Notes: generated by a model from the sequence alone, not told the origin. A DNA stretch of 59,944 nt from Parvibaculum sedimenti (GCF_009184905.1 NZ_WESC01000021.1:1-59944), one strand, 5' to 3'; shown: positions 28,063-38,372, numbered from the stretch's first letter. Numbers and translations are program-made.

Positions 28063-28794
28063 TCAGTCCGCCGCGCCGGTGGCGACCAGGCGCCAATTGG
28101 GGTCGGAGGCCTTCAGGTCGCGCTCGAAGGTCCAGACATCGTTCACCTGCCGGATGGTCACCGGATCGCCCTCGATGACGATACCGTCCTTGTTCTTGGT
28201 GCAGGCGGTCAGCTCGCTGGTGAAATTTATGGTGAGGCGGGCACGCTTGCCCTCAAGCGCCGCCCCGGAAATCTGCGACTTGGTAATGCCGATGAAGTTC
28301 TGCTCCACCTGCTCGCCGCGGGCTTCGCGGCCCGCGATCACACCTTCGAAGCTCTTGTAGACATTCTCGTCGAGAAGGGGCTGCAGGGCCTTGCGATCAC
28401 CCTTGGCGAACCCGTTGACGATCATTTCGTAGGCGATGCGGGCGCCGGAGAGGAACGCCTCGGCATCGAAGCGGCGGTCGGCCAGCGCAATCTCGGTCAG
28501 TGTCTGCGCAAGCGGCGAGCCTTCGGGCGCGATCCCCTCCCAGCGGTTCTTCACGACATAGGGCTCGCGCTGCGGATAGGCGTCGATGCCGGAATCGTCG
28601 GTGTCGGCCCGTCCGCGCTGTGGAAGGGAGACAACCTTGTCGTCGGCCCTGGCGGGCTTTTCGGAAGCGGAATAAGGATCGAAGGGCGGACGCTCATGGC
28701 CCGTTCGCCGCCCGAGAACGCTTCTGAGCTTCAGAAAGACGCCAACGGCGACGACAAGCAGGATAAGGTTGATCAGGATCGAACTCTCGCCCAT
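28063..28794 (-). CDS. Tim44-like domain protein (TimA)
   Basis: A protein of 243 residues. An N-terminal membrane anchor (LINLILLVVAVGVFLKL) is followed by a charged linker and a C-terminal Tim44/MBA1-like domain, residues about 100-240 (FLSGARIAYEMIVNGFAKGD, VWTFERDLKASDPNWRLVATG). This is the alphaproteobacterial homologue of the mitochondrial import protein Tim44, and Caulobacter TimA is inner-membrane located. It is divergent from fxsA with a 173-bp gap. Confidence 0.92.
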   Translation of the reverse strand: MGESSILINLILLVVAVGVFLKLRSVLGRRTGHERPPFDPYSASEKPARADDKVVSLPQRGRADTDDSGIDAYPQREPYVVKNRWEGIAPEGSPLAQTLTEIALADRRFDAEAFLSGARIAYEMIVNGFAKGDRKALQPLLDENVYKSFEGVIAGREARGEQVEQNFIGITKSQISGAALEGKRARLTINFTSELTACTKNKDGIVIEGDPVTIRQVNDVWTFERDLKASDPNWRLVATGAAD

Positions 28795-28967
28795 CTAGGG
28801 CCACCTTTCAGTCTGTCGAGCCGGTGCTGCCCGATCTCCGCCATGATGACGGACGCGCGGCTTCGGCCCGAGGTCCCGCAATACTGGGTCTTTGCAATAA
28901 AGTAGGCTAACCGACCCCGGTTTACCACCTGTGGGGATAATCCAGACACCCGCTGAACGGAGGTTTC

Positions 28968-29483
28968 TTGGCACCCGTCATTCTTCTCGCCCTTATCCTC
29001 GTGCCGCTGGCCGAGATCGCGACTTTCATATGGGTCGGCGGATGGATCGGCGCGCTGCCGACCGTCGCATTGGTCGTCGGGCTCGCCATTTTGGGGCTAT
29101 GGCTCCTGCACCATCAGGGGCTCGGCACGCTTCGCAAGGCGCAGGAAGCAATGGACCGGGGCGAAATGCCGGTCGAGCAGGTGACGGACGGGGCGTTCAT
29201 CGTTCTCGCAGGGCTCCTCATGGTGACGCCGGGCCTGCTGACCGATGCGCTGGGCCTGCTGCTTCTCGTGCCGGCCGTCCGCCGGGCTCTTGGTCGCGCC
29301 GTCACGCGCTGGGCCAGAACGCACATGCATGTGCAGGGCATGGGCGCGTCGGCCTCCTACACCCGGTATTCCGGGCCGATCATCGAGGGCAAGGCGGAAG
29401 CCATTGAGCCCGAGCCCGATGACGCAAACGCCAAAAAGGGCGACGGGCCGTCGCCCTGGATCGGCGGCGGCAGGTCAAACTGA
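28968..29483 (+). CDS. fxsA: FxsA family membrane protein
   Basis: A protein of 171 residues with two N-terminal helices (ILLALILVPLAEIATFIWVG and ALPTVALVVGLAILGLWLL). The family block GLGTLRKAQEAMDRGEMP and a third helix (LLTDALGLLLLVPAVR) follow, then a polar tail. FxsA is known for relieving phage T7 exclusion by F plasmid in E. coli; its normal role is unknown. The start is TTG at 28968, justified by GGAGG seven bases upstream. secB follows by 95 bp. Confidence 0.9.
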   Translation: MAPVILLALILVPLAEIATFIWVGGWIGALPTVALVVGLAILGLWLLHHQGLGTLRKAQEAMDRGEMPVEQVTDGAFIVLAGLLMVTPGLLTDALGLLLLVPAVRRALGRAVTRWARTHMHVQGMGASASYTRYSGPIIEGKAEAIEPEPDDANAKKGDGPSPWIGGGRSN

Positions 29484-29577
29484 ACCTGATGTCATCAGGC
29501 CGTGCCTTGTCCCGCGCAATATTCCGTGTTAGCCAGCGGGCTCAACATTCAGACGTTCGCACCATCGGCGAGGGATC

Positions 29578-30045
29578 ATGTCCGACGAGAATTTTCAGGG
29601 CCTTGAGGGCGAAACGGGTCCGCAGCTGCGTGTGCTGACGCAGTACATCAAGGATCTTTCCTTCGAAAACCCGAATGCGCCGCGCACCGTCGGGCCGCTC
29701 TCCGAGCAGCCGCAGATTTCGGTGCGGGTCGATGTGGGCGCCCAGCGCCTCGGCGAAACGGAGTTCGAGGTTACGATCTCGCTCGGCGCCGAAGCCAAGA
29801 TTCAGGACGAACTCATGTTCCTGACCGAGCTGGACTATTGCGGCCTGTTCCGTCTGGTGAACATTCCGGCCGAGCAGCTGGAGCCGGTACTCCTCGTCGA
29901 ATGCCCGCGCATGCTCTTCCCCTTCGCCCGCCGCATCATCGCCGATGCAACGCGCGACGGCGGCTTTCCGCCGCTGCTGATCGACCCGGTCGATTTCGTC
30001 GGTCTCTACCAGCAGCGCCGCACCGAAGGCGAAGTTCCGAACTGA
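29578..30045 (+). CDS. secB: Protein-export chaperone SecB
   Basis: A tetrameric cytoplasmic chaperone of 155 residues that keeps preproteins unfolded for SecA/SecYEG. Conserved segments are RVLTQYIKDLSFENPNAP, EKTLFLLEVDYAG-type (here ELMFLTELDYCGLFRLVN), and PRMLFPFARRIIADATRDGG. The start ATG at 29578 fits the family length. It is convergent with dnaQ, with only 17 bp between stops. Confidence 0.99.
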   Translation: MSDENFQGLEGETGPQLRVLTQYIKDLSFENPNAPRTVGPLSEQPQISVRVDVGAQRLGETEFEVTISLGAEAKIQDELMFLTELDYCGLFRLVNIPAEQLEPVLLVECPRMLFPFARRIIADATRDGGFPPLLIDPVDFVGLYQQRRTEGEVPN

Positions 30046-30062
30046 TTTCCTGAAGGATCGGC

Positions 30063-30755
30063 CTAGCCGCCGAGCTTGACCCAGAGCGGTTCCGCGCCGA
30101 GGGTCGAGACGAACCCCTCATGCGCCGCGCGCTCTTCCTCGCTCAGACGCGAGGGGAGAGGCGTGGGCCGTTTGCGCGTTTCGCGGGCGGCCACGGTCGT
30201 TGCGGCAGCGGCCGCCGCGGCCGCGTCGAGCACCAGGCCCGGCTGACGGCCGCCCATCAACTCCAGATAGACTTCGGCCAGCAACTCCGCGTCGAGCAAG
30301 GCGCCATGCTTCACACGGCCCGAATTGTCGATGTTGAAGCGGCGGCAAAGCGCATCAAGGCTGTTCTGCGCGCCGGGGAAGCGCTTTCGCGCGATCATGA
30401 GCGTGTCGACGGCGCGGGCGGCGGCGAGGGGCGGACGACCGACCCATTTCAGCTCCGCATTCAGAAACGTCATGTCGAAGCCCGCATTGTGAATGACGAG
30501 TTCGGCATCGCCGATGAATTCGAGAAACTCATCCACAACCTCGGCGAATTTCGGCTTGTCGCGCAGAAACTCCGCCGACAGCCCGTGAACGCGGAACGCG
30601 CCTTCGGGCATGTCGCGCTCGGGATTCATGTAGCGGTGGAAAACATTGCCGGTCGGCACATGATTGAAGACTTCGAGGCAGCCGACTTCGACGAGCCTGT
30701 GTCCCTCGTCGGGTGAAAGGCCGGTGGTTTCCGTGTCGAGAACGATCTGGCGCAT
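30063..30755 (-). CDS. dnaQ: DNA polymerase III epsilon subunit (3'-5' proofreading exonuclease)
   Basis: A proofreading exonuclease of 230 residues. Exo I is LDTETTGL with catalytic D7 and E9. Exo II is [14 protein letters not shown]. Exo III is [18 protein letters not shown]. The C-terminal segment is Ala-rich before [15 protein letters not shown], the alpha-binding tail. It heads a leftward origin-proximal gene set that is co-directional with predicted replication from 33.7-34.3 kb. Confidence 0.98.
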   Translation of the reverse strand: MRQIVLDTETTGLSPDEGHRLVEVGCLEVFNHVPTGNVFHRYMNPERDMPEGAFRVHGLSAEFLRDKPKFAEVVDEFLEFIGDAELVIHNAGFDMTFLNAELKWVGRPPLAAARAVDTLMIARKRFPGAQNSLDALCRRFNIDNSGRVKHGALLDAELLAEVYLELMGGRQPGLVLDAAAAAAAATTVAARETRKRPTPLPSRLSEEERAAHEGFVSTLGAEPLWVKLGG

Positions 30756-30793
30756 GGGGCGAGCCTAACAGGAATGGGCGCGGCGGGGAATCC

Positions 30794-31420
30794 TCAGATC
30801 CCCGGAAGACGTTCCTTCAGCACCTTGCCTTCGCGCGTCTTCAACGTCTCGACGATCTTGCGCACTTCCTCAAAAGCGTGGTCGAGCCCTTTGTCGGTCT
30901 CGACGATGAAATCGGCGCGGCGGCGCTTTTCCTCGTCGGGCACCTGCTTGGCGTGAATGGCGGCGAATTTCGCAGCGTCCATCCCAGGGCGCGCCAGAAC
31001 GCGGCTTTCCTGAATGTGATAGGGCGCGCTCACCACGACGACGACATCGACACGCTTTTCGCCGCCCGTTTCATAGAGGAGCGGAATATCGAGAAGCACG
31101 GCATGATGGCCTTCGGCTGCGGCCTTTTTCAAAAACTCGATCTGCGCCTGACCGACCAGCGGATGCACGATCGCCTCGAGTTTCTTCATCGCTTCGGGAT
31201 TGCCGAGCACGCAGCGCGAAAGCTCCGTGCGATCCACCGCATCGTCGATGACAGCGGAGGGAAAAACTTCGCGCAGGGGCTCCACTGCCGCGCCGCCTTT
31301 CATATAAAGCGCATGGACGGCCGCATCGGCGTCATAAACGGGCACGCCGAGACGCGCGAACATTTTCGCCGTCTCCGACTTTCCCATGCCGATCGAGCCG
31401 GTCAGACCGATAAGCAGCAT
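30794..31420 (-). CDS. coaE: Dephospho-CoA kinase
   Basis: Last step of CoA synthesis, phosphorylating the 3'-OH of dephospho-CoA, 208 residues. The P-loop [14 protein letters not shown] is at the N-terminus. [12 protein letters not shown] follows and [12 protein letters not shown] lies mid-protein. [18 protein letters not shown] is near the C-terminus. It is 17 bp downstream of aroE in a compact leftward run. Confidence 0.98.
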   Translation of the reverse strand: MLLIGLTGSIGMGKSETAKMFARLGVPVYDADAAVHALYMKGGAAVEPLREVFPSAVIDDAVDRTELSRCVLGNPEAMKKLEAIVHPLVGQAQIEFLKKAAAEGHHAVLLDIPLLYETGGEKRVDVVVVVSAPYHIQESRVLARPGMDAAKFAAIHAKQVPDEEKRRRADFIVETDKGLDHAFEEVRKIVETLKTREGKVLKERLPGI

Positions 31421-31437
31421 GAATTCCTCCCCGTTTC

Positions 31438-32283
31438 TTACTTTTCGACGATGCCCATATCGGCGAGCACCAACGCGCGAAGTTCAGGCGTAACCTCGGG
31501 CCGGATGCCGAACCAGGCTTCGAAGCCCGGCACCGCCTGATGAAGCAGCATGCCAAGACCGTCCACCGTCGCGAAGCCCTGCAGACGGGCGCGGGCGAGA
31601 AGTCCCGTTTCGAGCGGCGTGTAGACGATGTCGGTGACAAGCGCCGTGCGTGGCAACATTTCGAGCGAGAACTCGATCTCGCCCGCCCCGTTCATGCCGA
31701 GCGTCGTTGTATTGACGAAGAGGGCTGCGCCATCGAGAGCCGAATTGGCTTCGTCCCAATCGAATATCCGCGCATTGCGGAGTTGCAGTTCCCTGGCAAG
31801 CGCTTCCGCGCGGGCCTTCGTCCGGTTGACGATGCGAAGCTCAGGCACGCCTTCCGTTTCCAGCGCGGCGGCAATCGCGCGGGTCGCGCCGCCCGCGCCG
31901 ATCAGCACCGCAGGACCGCTCGCCGGAAGCCAGTCCGGCGCGCGCTCGCGCAGATTGGCGATGAAACCATAGCCATCGGTATTGCGGCCCTCGAACCCCT
32001 TTGGCGTCATGACCAGCGTGTTGACCGCCTTGAGACGCTCGGCATTTGCGTCATGAAGTTCCAGCGCGGCGAAGGCGGATTCCTTGTGCGGTACGGTGAT
32101 GTTCGCGCCGATATAGCCAAGCTTCGACAGATCGCGCAGCGTCGCGACAAAATCCTCGGGCCGCACGGCGAAGCGCTCATAAAGCGCATCCTCGACGCCG
32201 TATTTCTCGATCCAGTAATTGTGGATGAGCGGCGACCGCGAATGAGTGATGGGCCAACCCATGATGCAAACCTTGCGGGTCAT
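31438..32283 (-). CDS. aroE: Shikimate dehydrogenase
   Basis: An NADPH-dependent enzyme of 281 residues that reduces 3-dehydroshikimate in the aromatic pathway. The shikimate site has [16 protein letters not shown] and [12 protein letters not shown] with the catalytic Lys. NTDGYGF carries the catalytic Asp. The Rossmann loop is GAGGATRAI, followed by VNRTKARA. The start overlaps the maf stop by four bases (ATGA at 32280-32283). Confidence 0.98.
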   Translation of the reverse strand: MTRKVCIMGWPITHSRSPLIHNYWIEKYGVEDALYERFAVRPEDFVATLRDLSKLGYIGANITVPHKESAFAALELHDANAERLKAVNTLVMTPKGFEGRNTDGYGFIANLRERAPDWLPASGPAVLIGAGGATRAIAAALETEGVPELRIVNRTKARAEALARELQLRNARIFDWDEANSALDGAALFVNTTTLGMNGAGEIEFSLEMLPRTALVTDIVYTPLETGLLARARLQGFATVDGLGMLLHQAVPGFEAWFGIRPEVTPELRALVLADMGIVEK

Positions 32284-32888
32284 GTGCGGATCACCCCGTG
32301 GCGGCGCAACTCTGCGAGAAGCGGCAGGAGCGGCAGTCCGAGAATGGTGAAGTAGTCACCATCGATCTTTTCGAAAAGCTGGATGCCCGGACCTTCGAGC
32401 TGGTAGCAACCGACGCTCGTTCTGACCTTCTCGCCCAGCGTCTCGAGATACCAGTCGAGAAACGCGTCGGAAAAATCGCGCATGGTGAGAAGCGCGCGGT
32501 CCGAAAAAGACCAGAGCAGTTCGCCCGACTTCGCAAGCACGATGCCACTGTGAAGAATATGCATGCGGCCGCGAAAGATCTTCAGATTGTCCCGCGCCTC
32601 GCCCATGTCGCGCGGCTTGTCGAAGCGCGCCTGATCGCAGGAAAGGATCTGGTCGGCGCCGATGACAAAAGCGCCGGGCGCGACCTTGCTCACGGCTTGA
32701 GCCTTCGCGGCGGCGAGTTCGAGCGCCAGCGCATCAGTACCAGCTTCATCATTGCCACCCGTGAAGCCGCGTTTTACCGCGTCTTCGTCGACACCGGAAT
32801 CCCGGACGGAGAATTCGAGCCCGGCATGGGTCAGCAGCATTGCGCGGACCTTGCTGCCGGAGGCGAGAATGAGGGGGGGCGCGGACAT
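32280..32888 (-). CDS. maf: Maf family nucleoside triphosphate pyrophosphatase
   Basis: A house-cleaning dNTP/NTP pyrophosphatase of 202 residues from the ATG at 32888. The N-terminal substrate loop is [14 protein letters not shown]. The conserved ADQILSCD and the Lys-rich [13 protein letters not shown] segments follow. [21 protein letters not shown] is the typical Maf C-terminal signature, given here in two parts ([21 protein letters not shown]). It starts 4 bp after the upstream stop and is coupled to aroE. Confidence 0.95.
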   Translation of the reverse strand: MSAPPLILASGSKVRAMLLTHAGLEFSVRDSGVDEDAVKRGFTGGNDEAGTDALALELAAAKAQAVSKVAPGAFVIGADQILSCDQARFDKPRDMGEARDNLKIFRGRMHILHSGIVLAKSGELLWSFSDRALLTMRDFSDAFLDWYLETLGEKVRTSVGCYQLEGPGIQLFEKIDGDYFTILGLPLLPLLAELRRHGVIRT

Positions 32889-32892
32889 GCTT

Positions 32893-33720
32893 TCAGCCGA
32901 CTTCCTTCTGGCGCTCATTATAAAGATTGAGCACTGCCGCCGCCGTCTCCTCGATGGAGCGCCGCGTTACGTCGATGACCGGCCAGCCATTGCGCGCGCA
33001 AAGACGGCGGGCAAAGGCGACCTCGTCGCCTACGGCGTCGTGATTGACGTAGCTCGTGTCGGTATCCTCGTGGAGAGACAAAAGCCGGTTCTTGCGGATC
33101 TGGATCAGGCGATCGGGACTCGTCGTCAATCCGACGATCAGCGGATGTGTCGCGGTTTCGAGATCGGGCGGAAGAGCGACATTGGGCACGACCGGAACAT
33201 TCGCCGCCTTGATGCCGCGGTTTGCCAGATAGATGCAGGTCGGCGTCTTCGAGGTTCGGCTCACGCCGACCAGGATGATGTCCGCCAGATCGAGATCGCC
33301 GGCAGACTGTCCGTCATCATGCGCCATGGTGTAGTTCAGCGCTTCAATGCGGCTGAAATATTCGGCGTTCATCGTGTGCTGCGAGCCGGGCTTGTGCGAG
33401 GACTCGCGGCCCAGATAAGTGCCGAGCGCACCCATCACCGGATCGAGCACGGAAATGCAGGGCGTCATGAGTTCGGCGCAGCGCGCTTCCAGCCGCTGGC
33501 GCAACTCCTCATTCACCATAGTGAACATGACGATGCCGGGCGCATCCTCGATTTCACCAAGCACACGCTCGAGCTGCTTCGGGCCCCGCACCAGCGCATA
33601 GACATGTTCGATCGGATGGGCGTCCTCATATTGGGCGCAAGCTGCGCGGGCGACCGCGTTCAGCGTCTCGCCAGTCGCGTCCGAAACCAGATGAAGATGA
33701 AAGACACGCCGGGACGCCAT
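32893..33720 (-). CDS. ppsR: Pyruvate phosphate dikinase / PEP synthase regulatory protein (DUF299)
   Basis: A bifunctional Ser/Thr kinase and phosphorylase of 275 residues that switches PPDK or PEP synthase on and off. The P-loop is ILVGVSRTSKTPTC near residue 150. The N-terminal HLHLVSDATGETLN and the C-terminal VIDVTRRSIEETAAAVL are family signatures. This is the leftmost gene of the origin junction. Its homologue borders the origin in Caulobacter, opposite hemE, as here. Confidence 0.95.
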   Translation of the reverse strand: MASRRVFHLHLVSDATGETLNAVARAACAQYEDAHPIEHVYALVRGPKQLERVLGEIEDAPGIVMFTMVNEELRQRLEARCAELMTPCISVLDPVMGALGTYLGRESSHKPGSQHTMNAEYFSRIEALNYTMAHDDGQSAGDLDLADIILVGVSRTSKTPTCIYLANRGIKAANVPVVPNVALPPDLETATHPLIVGLTTSPDRLIQIRKNRLLSLHEDTDTSYVNHDAVGDEVAFARRLCARNGWPVIDVTRRSIEETAAAVLNLYNERQKEVG

Positions 33721-34267
33721 GAAATCCGCCAGTTGTCGCGCGGGCAGAAAATGGCCCGGCCGCCGCCAAGGTAACGACGCTCCCCTTGCGGTGCCAGAGT
33801 TTTTGCGGCAATAGGGTTAATGAAGAACATGTCGTCGGGTCTGTGGATATCTGTGTTTAACGGGGGTATGTCGGCCTTTCGGGAAGACCCTCGAAAATTC
33901 CTCCCCGCTTCGCCTTTTCGCTCCCCGCTCTCATCCGCCTCTGAACAGAAAAAGGGGGTGGGAGCCAAGATCGGTGGATGAATGGATGGAGAGACCCACC
34001 GCGGCTTTCTGTCCCCATTGTTCACAAGGCAGACAGGCATAGGATCCACAGCGCAAGTTCTTGCGTAAGCTCGACTGTTGGTTCGAGCAGCAAAAGAACA
34101 CACAGAGGATTGTTGAGATCTGGATGAATGCGAGGCGGCAGCGCCGGGAACGAAATCTGTGGAAAGGCGGTCGAACAAATCGCCGGAGCTTTTGATCCCC
34201 GACTTCCACAGCTATCCTTTACTACCCCCACCTAGAATCTAAGAATCTTAGATAGAGAGCGATCCCT
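33721..34267. other. Predicted chromosomal replication origin (oriC)
   Basis: A 547-bp gene-free stretch between ppsR (leftward) and hemE (rightward), the oriC location known in Caulobacter and Rickettsia. DnaA-box-like 9-mers occur at 33842 (TGTGGATAT, one mismatch to the consensus), 34018 (TTGTTCACA), 34042 (GGATCCACA, close to the Caulobacter G-box) and 34158 (TGTGGAAAG). A related TTCCACA is at 34204. An AT-rich palindrome TCTAAGA-A-TCTTAGA is at 34238-34252. Genes on both sides point outward. No protein-coding frame is convincing. The hemE promoter must also lie here. Confidence 0.7.
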
Positions 34268-35320
34268 GTGAGTCACGAATCCGGAACCCAAGCCAAACGA
34301 ATGATTCGTGCGCTCAAGGGAGAGCCTGTCGACCGCACACCTATCTGGCTGATGCGCCAGGCTGGACGCTATTTGCCCGAATACCGGAAGACGCGGGCCG
34401 AAGCCGGAAGCTTTCTCGATCTCTGCTACAATCCGGAGCTCGCCGAAGAAGTGAGCTTGCAGCCGATCAGGCGCTACGGCCTCGATGCGGCAATCCTCTT
34501 TTCAGACATTCTCGTCGTGCCCGATGCGCTTGGGCAGGAAGTTGCTTTCAAGGAAGGCGAGGGGCCGGTGCTTGCCCCGATCACGAGGGTCGAGCAACTG
34601 GATGAGCTCGATCTCGGTGGTGTCGTGGAAAGGCTACAGCCGGTCTATGAGACCGTTCGCAGGCTGAAGCGCAGTCTCCACGCCGAAACGGCACTGATCG
34701 GCTTTGCGGGCGCTCCCTGGACCGTGGCGACCTATATGGTGGGCGGGCGAGGCTCGCCGGATCAGGCTGCAGCGAAGCTCTGGGCCTACCGCGCGCCTGA
34801 GGCCTTCCAGAAACTGATCGACCTTCTCACCGAGGCGACAATCCTTCACCTCTCTGCACAGGTCGAGGCAGGGGCCGAACTCGTCCAGATATTCGACACC
34901 TGGGCCGGCAGCCTTCCCGAGACGCAGTTCCGTGCCTATTCGCTTGCTCCCACGGCGAAGATCGTAAAGGCATTGAGGGGAAAGTTCCCTGGCCTACCGG
35001 TCATTGGCTTTCCGCGCGGCAGCGGCGCGCTGGCGGTGGACTATGCCCGCGATACGCAGCTCTCGGGCGTGAGCCTCGACACAGGCGTTTCACCGGCCTG
35101 GGCCGCGAAGAATTTGCAGAGCATCGCTTGTGTGCAGGGTAATCTCGATCCGCTGCTGCTCGTCGCTGGCGGCGAGTGCATGCGGTCTGCCGCGAACCAT
35201 ATTCTCGACACGCTTGCCGGCGGGCCCTTCATCTTCAATCTCGGCCACGGCATCGTTCCGCAGACGCCGCCTGAGCATGTGGCGGAACTTGTCGAACTCG
35301 TTCGGTCGGCGAAACGATGA
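34268..35320 (+). CDS. hemE: Uroporphyrinogen decarboxylase
   Basis: Heme-pathway enzyme of 350 residues that decarboxylates uroporphyrinogen III to coproporphyrinogen III. The first signature is [15 protein letters not shown] near residue 27. The catalytic Asp lies in [15 protein letters not shown]. The second signature is [16 protein letters not shown], and [10 protein letters not shown] follows. The start is GTG at 34268. A weak -35/-10 pair (TTGATC and TATCCT, 15-bp spacer) lies about 50 bp upstream. It is coupled to hemH by a four-base overlap. Confidence 0.98.
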   Translation: MSHESGTQAKRMIRALKGEPVDRTPIWLMRQAGRYLPEYRKTRAEAGSFLDLCYNPELAEEVSLQPIRRYGLDAAILFSDILVVPDALGQEVAFKEGEGPVLAPITRVEQLDELDLGGVVERLQPVYETVRRLKRSLHAETALIGFAGAPWTVATYMVGGRGSPDQAAAKLWAYRAPEAFQKLIDLLTEATILHLSAQVEAGAELVQIFDTWAGSLPETQFRAYSLAPTAKIVKALRGKFPGLPVIGFPRGSGALAVDYARDTQLSGVSLDTGVSPAWAAKNLQSIACVQGNLDPLLLVAGGECMRSAANHILDTLAGGPFIFNLGHGIVPQTPPEHVAELVELVRSAKR

Positions 35321-36345
35321 GCGCAAAGAAGAAGCTCGCCATCGTTCTTTTCAATCTCGGCGGACCGGACGGTCCCGAGGCGGTCGAGCCTTTTCTTTTC
35401 AACCTCTTCAATGATCCCCTGATCATCCGTGTCCCACAGCCATTGCGCTGGCTGATCGCGAAGATCATTTCAAGGCGTCGTGCGCCTGTGGCGAAGGGCA
35501 TCTATGCGAATATCGGCGGTCGGTCGCCGATCCTGCCTCTGACGGAAGCTCAGGCCAGAGCACTGGAGCAGGAGCTTGCCGGGGACTATGACGCGCGCTG
35601 CTTCATCGCCATGCGTTACTGGAAGCCCTTCGCGTCTGAGACAGCCGCGGCCGTCAAGGCTTGGGCGCCGGACGAAGTGATCCTGCTGCCGCTCTATCCG
35701 CAATATTCGACGACGACCAACAAATCCTCGCTTGGGGACTGGGATCAGGCGGTCAAAACGGTCGGTCTTGCAGTGCCGACGAGAACAATCTGCTGCTATC
35801 CGGTTGAACCGGGCTTCATTGCCGCCTATGCGGAGCTTCTGCGCGAGGCGCTGGCTAAATTCGCTTCCGGCGAAAAACCACGCATTCTCTTTTCCGCTCA
35901 TGGCCTTCCCAAAAAGGTGGTGGAGGCGGGCGACCCCTATCAGCAACAGGTCGAGGCGAGCTGCAAGGCTGTGGTGGAGGCGTTGGGTGTCGAAGGGCTG
36001 GACTGGGTGACCTGCTATCAGAGCCGCGTCGGACCGCTTGAATGGATCGGGCCAGCGACAGACAAGGAGATCGAGCGGGCCGGACATCAGGGCAAGAGCC
36101 TCGTTGTCCTTCCCATCGCCTTCGTCTCGGAACATTCCGAAACGCTGGTCGAGCTCGATATCGAATATGGCCATCTCGCAAAAGAGGCGGGCGTGCCGCG
36201 TTATGAGCGGGTGCCCGCGGTCGGGACCCATCCGCGCTTCATCGCGGGGCTCGGCAATCTGGTAAGAACGGTGATGAACTCGTCCGACAGGCTGCTCTGC
36301 CCGGAGGAAGCGGCGGGCCGGCCCTGCGGAGAAGAGGCGAGATGA
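35317..36345 (+). CDS. hemH: Ferrochelatase
   Basis: Inserts ferrous iron into protoporphyrin IX, 342 residues, at the inner membrane surface. The N-terminus is [18 protein letters not shown]. The catalytic His is in [10 protein letters not shown] near residue 195. The conserved Glu region is [17 protein letters not shown] Cys/Pro-rich tail ([13 protein letters not shown]) could relate to a 2Fe-2S site, but it is not clearly so. It overlaps hemE and hemJ by four bases each, forming the hemE-hemH-hemJ operon. Confidence 0.98.
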   Translation: MSAKKKLAIVLFNLGGPDGPEAVEPFLFNLFNDPLIIRVPQPLRWLIAKIISRRRAPVAKGIYANIGGRSPILPLTEAQARALEQELAGDYDARCFIAMRYWKPFASETAAAVKAWAPDEVILLPLYPQYSTTTNKSSLGDWDQAVKTVGLAVPTRTICCYPVEPGFIAAYAELLREALAKFASGEKPRILFSAHGLPKKVVEAGDPYQQQVEASCKAVVEALGVEGLDWVTCYQSRVGPLEWIGPATDKEIERAGHQGKSLVVLPIAFVSEHSETLVELDIEYGHLAKEAGVPRYERVPAVGTHPRFIAGLGNLVRTVMNSSDRLLCPEEAAGRPCGEEAR

Positions 36346-36788
36346 GCGCGACACTGACTTCGGCCTATATGTGGATCAAGGCGCTCCACGTCATTTCGGT
36401 CATCTTCTGGATGGCGGGCATGGCCTATCTGCCCCGGCTTTTCGTCTATCACGCAGAGGCGAAAGTGGGCTCCGAGAAGTCCGAGACCTTCAAGATCATG
36501 GAGCGGCGCCTGCTGCGGGGCATCATCAACCCGGCCATGATCGCGAGTTTCCTCTTCGGCGGGCTGATGCTCTGGTTGAACCCGGCGCTGCTCTCCGAGC
36601 ACTGGCTCCACGCGAAGCTCTTTCTCGTGGTGGTCATGACGGCCGCCCATGGCTTTTTTGCCAGGTGGCGCAAGGACTTCGAGGCGGACCGGAACCGGCA
36701 TAGTTCGCGCTTCTACCGGATCGTCAACGAGGTTCCGCCGACGCTGGTTGTCGTCATCGTCATTCTGGTAATTGTTCGGCCCTTTTAG
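36342..36788 (+). CDS. hemJ: HemJ protoporphyrinogen IX oxidase (CopD-like)
   Basis: An integral membrane protein of 148 residues with four helices. HemJ oxidises protoporphyrinogen IX to protoporphyrin IX, the step before HemH. Motif WIKALHVISVIFWMAG (conserved His) and LPRLFVYHAE come first, then MERRLLRGIINPAM and WLHAKLFLVVVMTAAHG. Its placement directly after hemH strongly supports HemJ rather than another CopD family member. The ATG overlaps the hemH stop. Confidence 0.93.
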   Translation: MSATLTSAYMWIKALHVISVIFWMAGMAYLPRLFVYHAEAKVGSEKSETFKIMERRLLRGIINPAMIASFLFGGLMLWLNPALLSEHWLHAKLFLVVVMTAAHGFFARWRKDFEADRNRHSSRFYRIVNEVPPTLVVVIVILVIVRPF

Positions 36789-36806
36789 GGTGGTCGGAAA
36801 ATCCAT

Positions 36807-36835
36807 TTGAAATCCGGGGGCTCTGGCCTTATATG
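36807..36835 (+). promoter_or_regulatory. Candidate sigma-70 promoter for rho
   Basis: TTGAAA (36807-36812) and TATATG (36830-36835) are separated by exactly 17 bp, a near-consensus housekeeping promoter. It is about 245 bp upstream of rho, giving a long leader. The leader contains GGCCTT/AAGGCC and CCGGA/TCCGG hairpins and a 40-codon frame. Confidence 0.55.
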
Positions 36836-36926
36836 CTTTGCAAGGCCGGAGTTCTTCCGGCGGTCTTCCTGATGTCCGTGCCGTTCCCGTGAGAGCCTGA
36901 CCCAAGGGCCTGAGTAACGGAACGAT

Positions 36927-37049
36927 ATGACGAAACCCGATGCGCCGAGGGCACATCGCGGCAGGCAAGGCAAAGGGCCTCCCCAAACTTCCTTCTCGTT
37001 TCGAATTTTTCTTCCCGCTTCCCGCATTCAGCCGAGTTTTTGCCGATAG
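36927..37049 (+). CDS. Possible 40-codon leader ORF upstream of rho
   Basis: ATG at 36927 to TAG at 37047, with GGAAC just upstream, ending 30 bp before rho. The predicted peptide is basic and Pro-rich (MTKPDAPRAHRGRQGKG at its start), with no recognised relatives. E. coli rho is preceded by a small leader ORF, rhoL, which makes a leader plausible, but there is no sequence similarity and this could be chance. Confidence 0.2.
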   Translation: MTKPDAPRAHRGRQGKGPPQTSFSFRIFLPASRIQPSFCR

Positions 37050-37079
37050 CCGGACCGGATTCTCCCAAGAAAGCATCCA

Positions 37080-38345
37080 ATGCCGCAGATCAAACTGCAG
37101 GACCTCAAGGCCAAAGGGCCGACCGAACTTCTGAAGATCGCCGAGGAGCTCGAAGTCGAGAATGCCTCGACGCTCCGGACGCAGGACATGATGTTCGCGA
37201 TCCTGAAGCAATATGCCGAGCAGGGCATCGACATCATCGGCGAAGGCGTGGTTGAGGTGTTGCCCGACGGCTTCGGCTTCCTGCGCTCGCCGGAAGCGAA
37301 TTACCTGCCGGGTCCCGACGACATCTATGTCTCCCCCTCACAGATCCGCCGCTTCTCGCTCCGCACCGGCGACACGGTGGAAGGCGAGATTCGCAGCCCG
37401 AAGGACGGCGAACGCTATTTCGCGCTTCTCAAGGTCAACACGATCAATTTCGAGAGCCCGGACAAGGCCCGCCACAAGGTCCATTTCGACAACCTGACAC
37501 CGCTCTATCCCGACGAGAAGCTCGAGATGGAGGTCGACGATCCGACGCTGAAGGACAAGTCGTCCCGCGTCATCGACATCGTCGCCCCGCTCGGCAAGGG
37601 CCAGCGCGGCCTGATCGTCGCCCCGCCGCGTACCGGCAAGACGGTTCTTCTCCAGAACATCGCCCATTCGATCACGACCAATCATCCGGAATGCTATCTG
37701 ATCGTTCTGCTGATCGACGAGCGTCCGGAAGAAGTCACCGACATGCAGCGTTCGGTGAAGGGCGAGGTCATCTCCTCGACATTCGACGAGCCGGCGGTAC
37801 GCCACGTTCAGGTCGCCGAAATGGTGATCGAGAAGGCGAAGCGCCTGGTCGAACATGGCCGCGATGTGGTCATTCTTCTCGACTCGATCACGCGCCTCGG
37901 CCGCGCCTACAACACGGTCGTCCCGTCCTCCGGCAAGGTGCTGACCGGCGGTGTCGACGCCAACGCGCTCCAGCGTCCGAAGCGCTTCTTCGGCGCGGCG
38001 CGCAACATCGAGGAAGGCGGCTCGCTCACCATTATCGCGACGGCGCTTATCGACACCGGCTCGCGCATGGACGAAGTCATCTTCGAAGAGTTCAAGGGCA
38101 CGGGTAACTCGGAAATCATTCTCGACCGCAAGGTCGCCGACAAGCGCGTCTTCCCCGCCATCGACATCATCAAGTCGGGCACGCGCAAGGAAGAGCTGCT
38201 CGTCGAGAAGGGTACGCTGTCGAAGATGTATGTGCTCCGCCGCATCCTCAATCCGATGGGCACGGTCGACGCGATCGAGTTTCTGCTCGACAAGCTCAAG
38301 CAGACCAAGAACAACGGCGAGTTCTTCGACTCGATGAATACGTAA
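37080..38345 (+). CDS. rho: Transcription termination factor Rho
   Basis: A hexameric RNA-dependent ATPase/helicase of 421 residues that terminates transcription. The N-terminal Rho-N segment starts [19 protein letters not shown]. The cold-shock RNA-binding domain has [14 protein letters not shown]. Walker A is [15 protein letters not shown] and Walker B is [17 protein letters not shown]. The C-terminal region includes the [24 protein letters not shown]-loop area (seen in parts, EEGGSLTI and DTGSRMDE). A terminator follows. Confidence 0.99.
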   Translation: MPQIKLQDLKAKGPTELLKIAEELEVENASTLRTQDMMFAILKQYAEQGIDIIGEGVVEVLPDGFGFLRSPEANYLPGPDDIYVSPSQIRRFSLRTGDTVEGEIRSPKDGERYFALLKVNTINFESPDKARHKVHFDNLTPLYPDEKLEMEVDDPTLKDKSSRVIDIVAPLGKGQRGLIVAPPRTGKTVLLQNIAHSITTNHPECYLIVLLIDERPEEVTDMQRSVKGEVISSTFDEPAVRHVQVAEMVIEKAKRLVEHGRDVVILLDSITRLGRAYNTVVPSSGKVLTGGVDANALQRPKRFFGAARNIEEGGSLTIIATALIDTGSRMDEVIFEEFKGTGNSEIILDRKVADKRVFPAIDIIKSGTRKEELLVEKGTLSKMYVLRRILNPMGTVDAIEFLLDKLKQTKNNGEFFDSMNT

Positions 38346-38372
38346 GGCGCTGGAGCTTCAGCGATACGGAAA

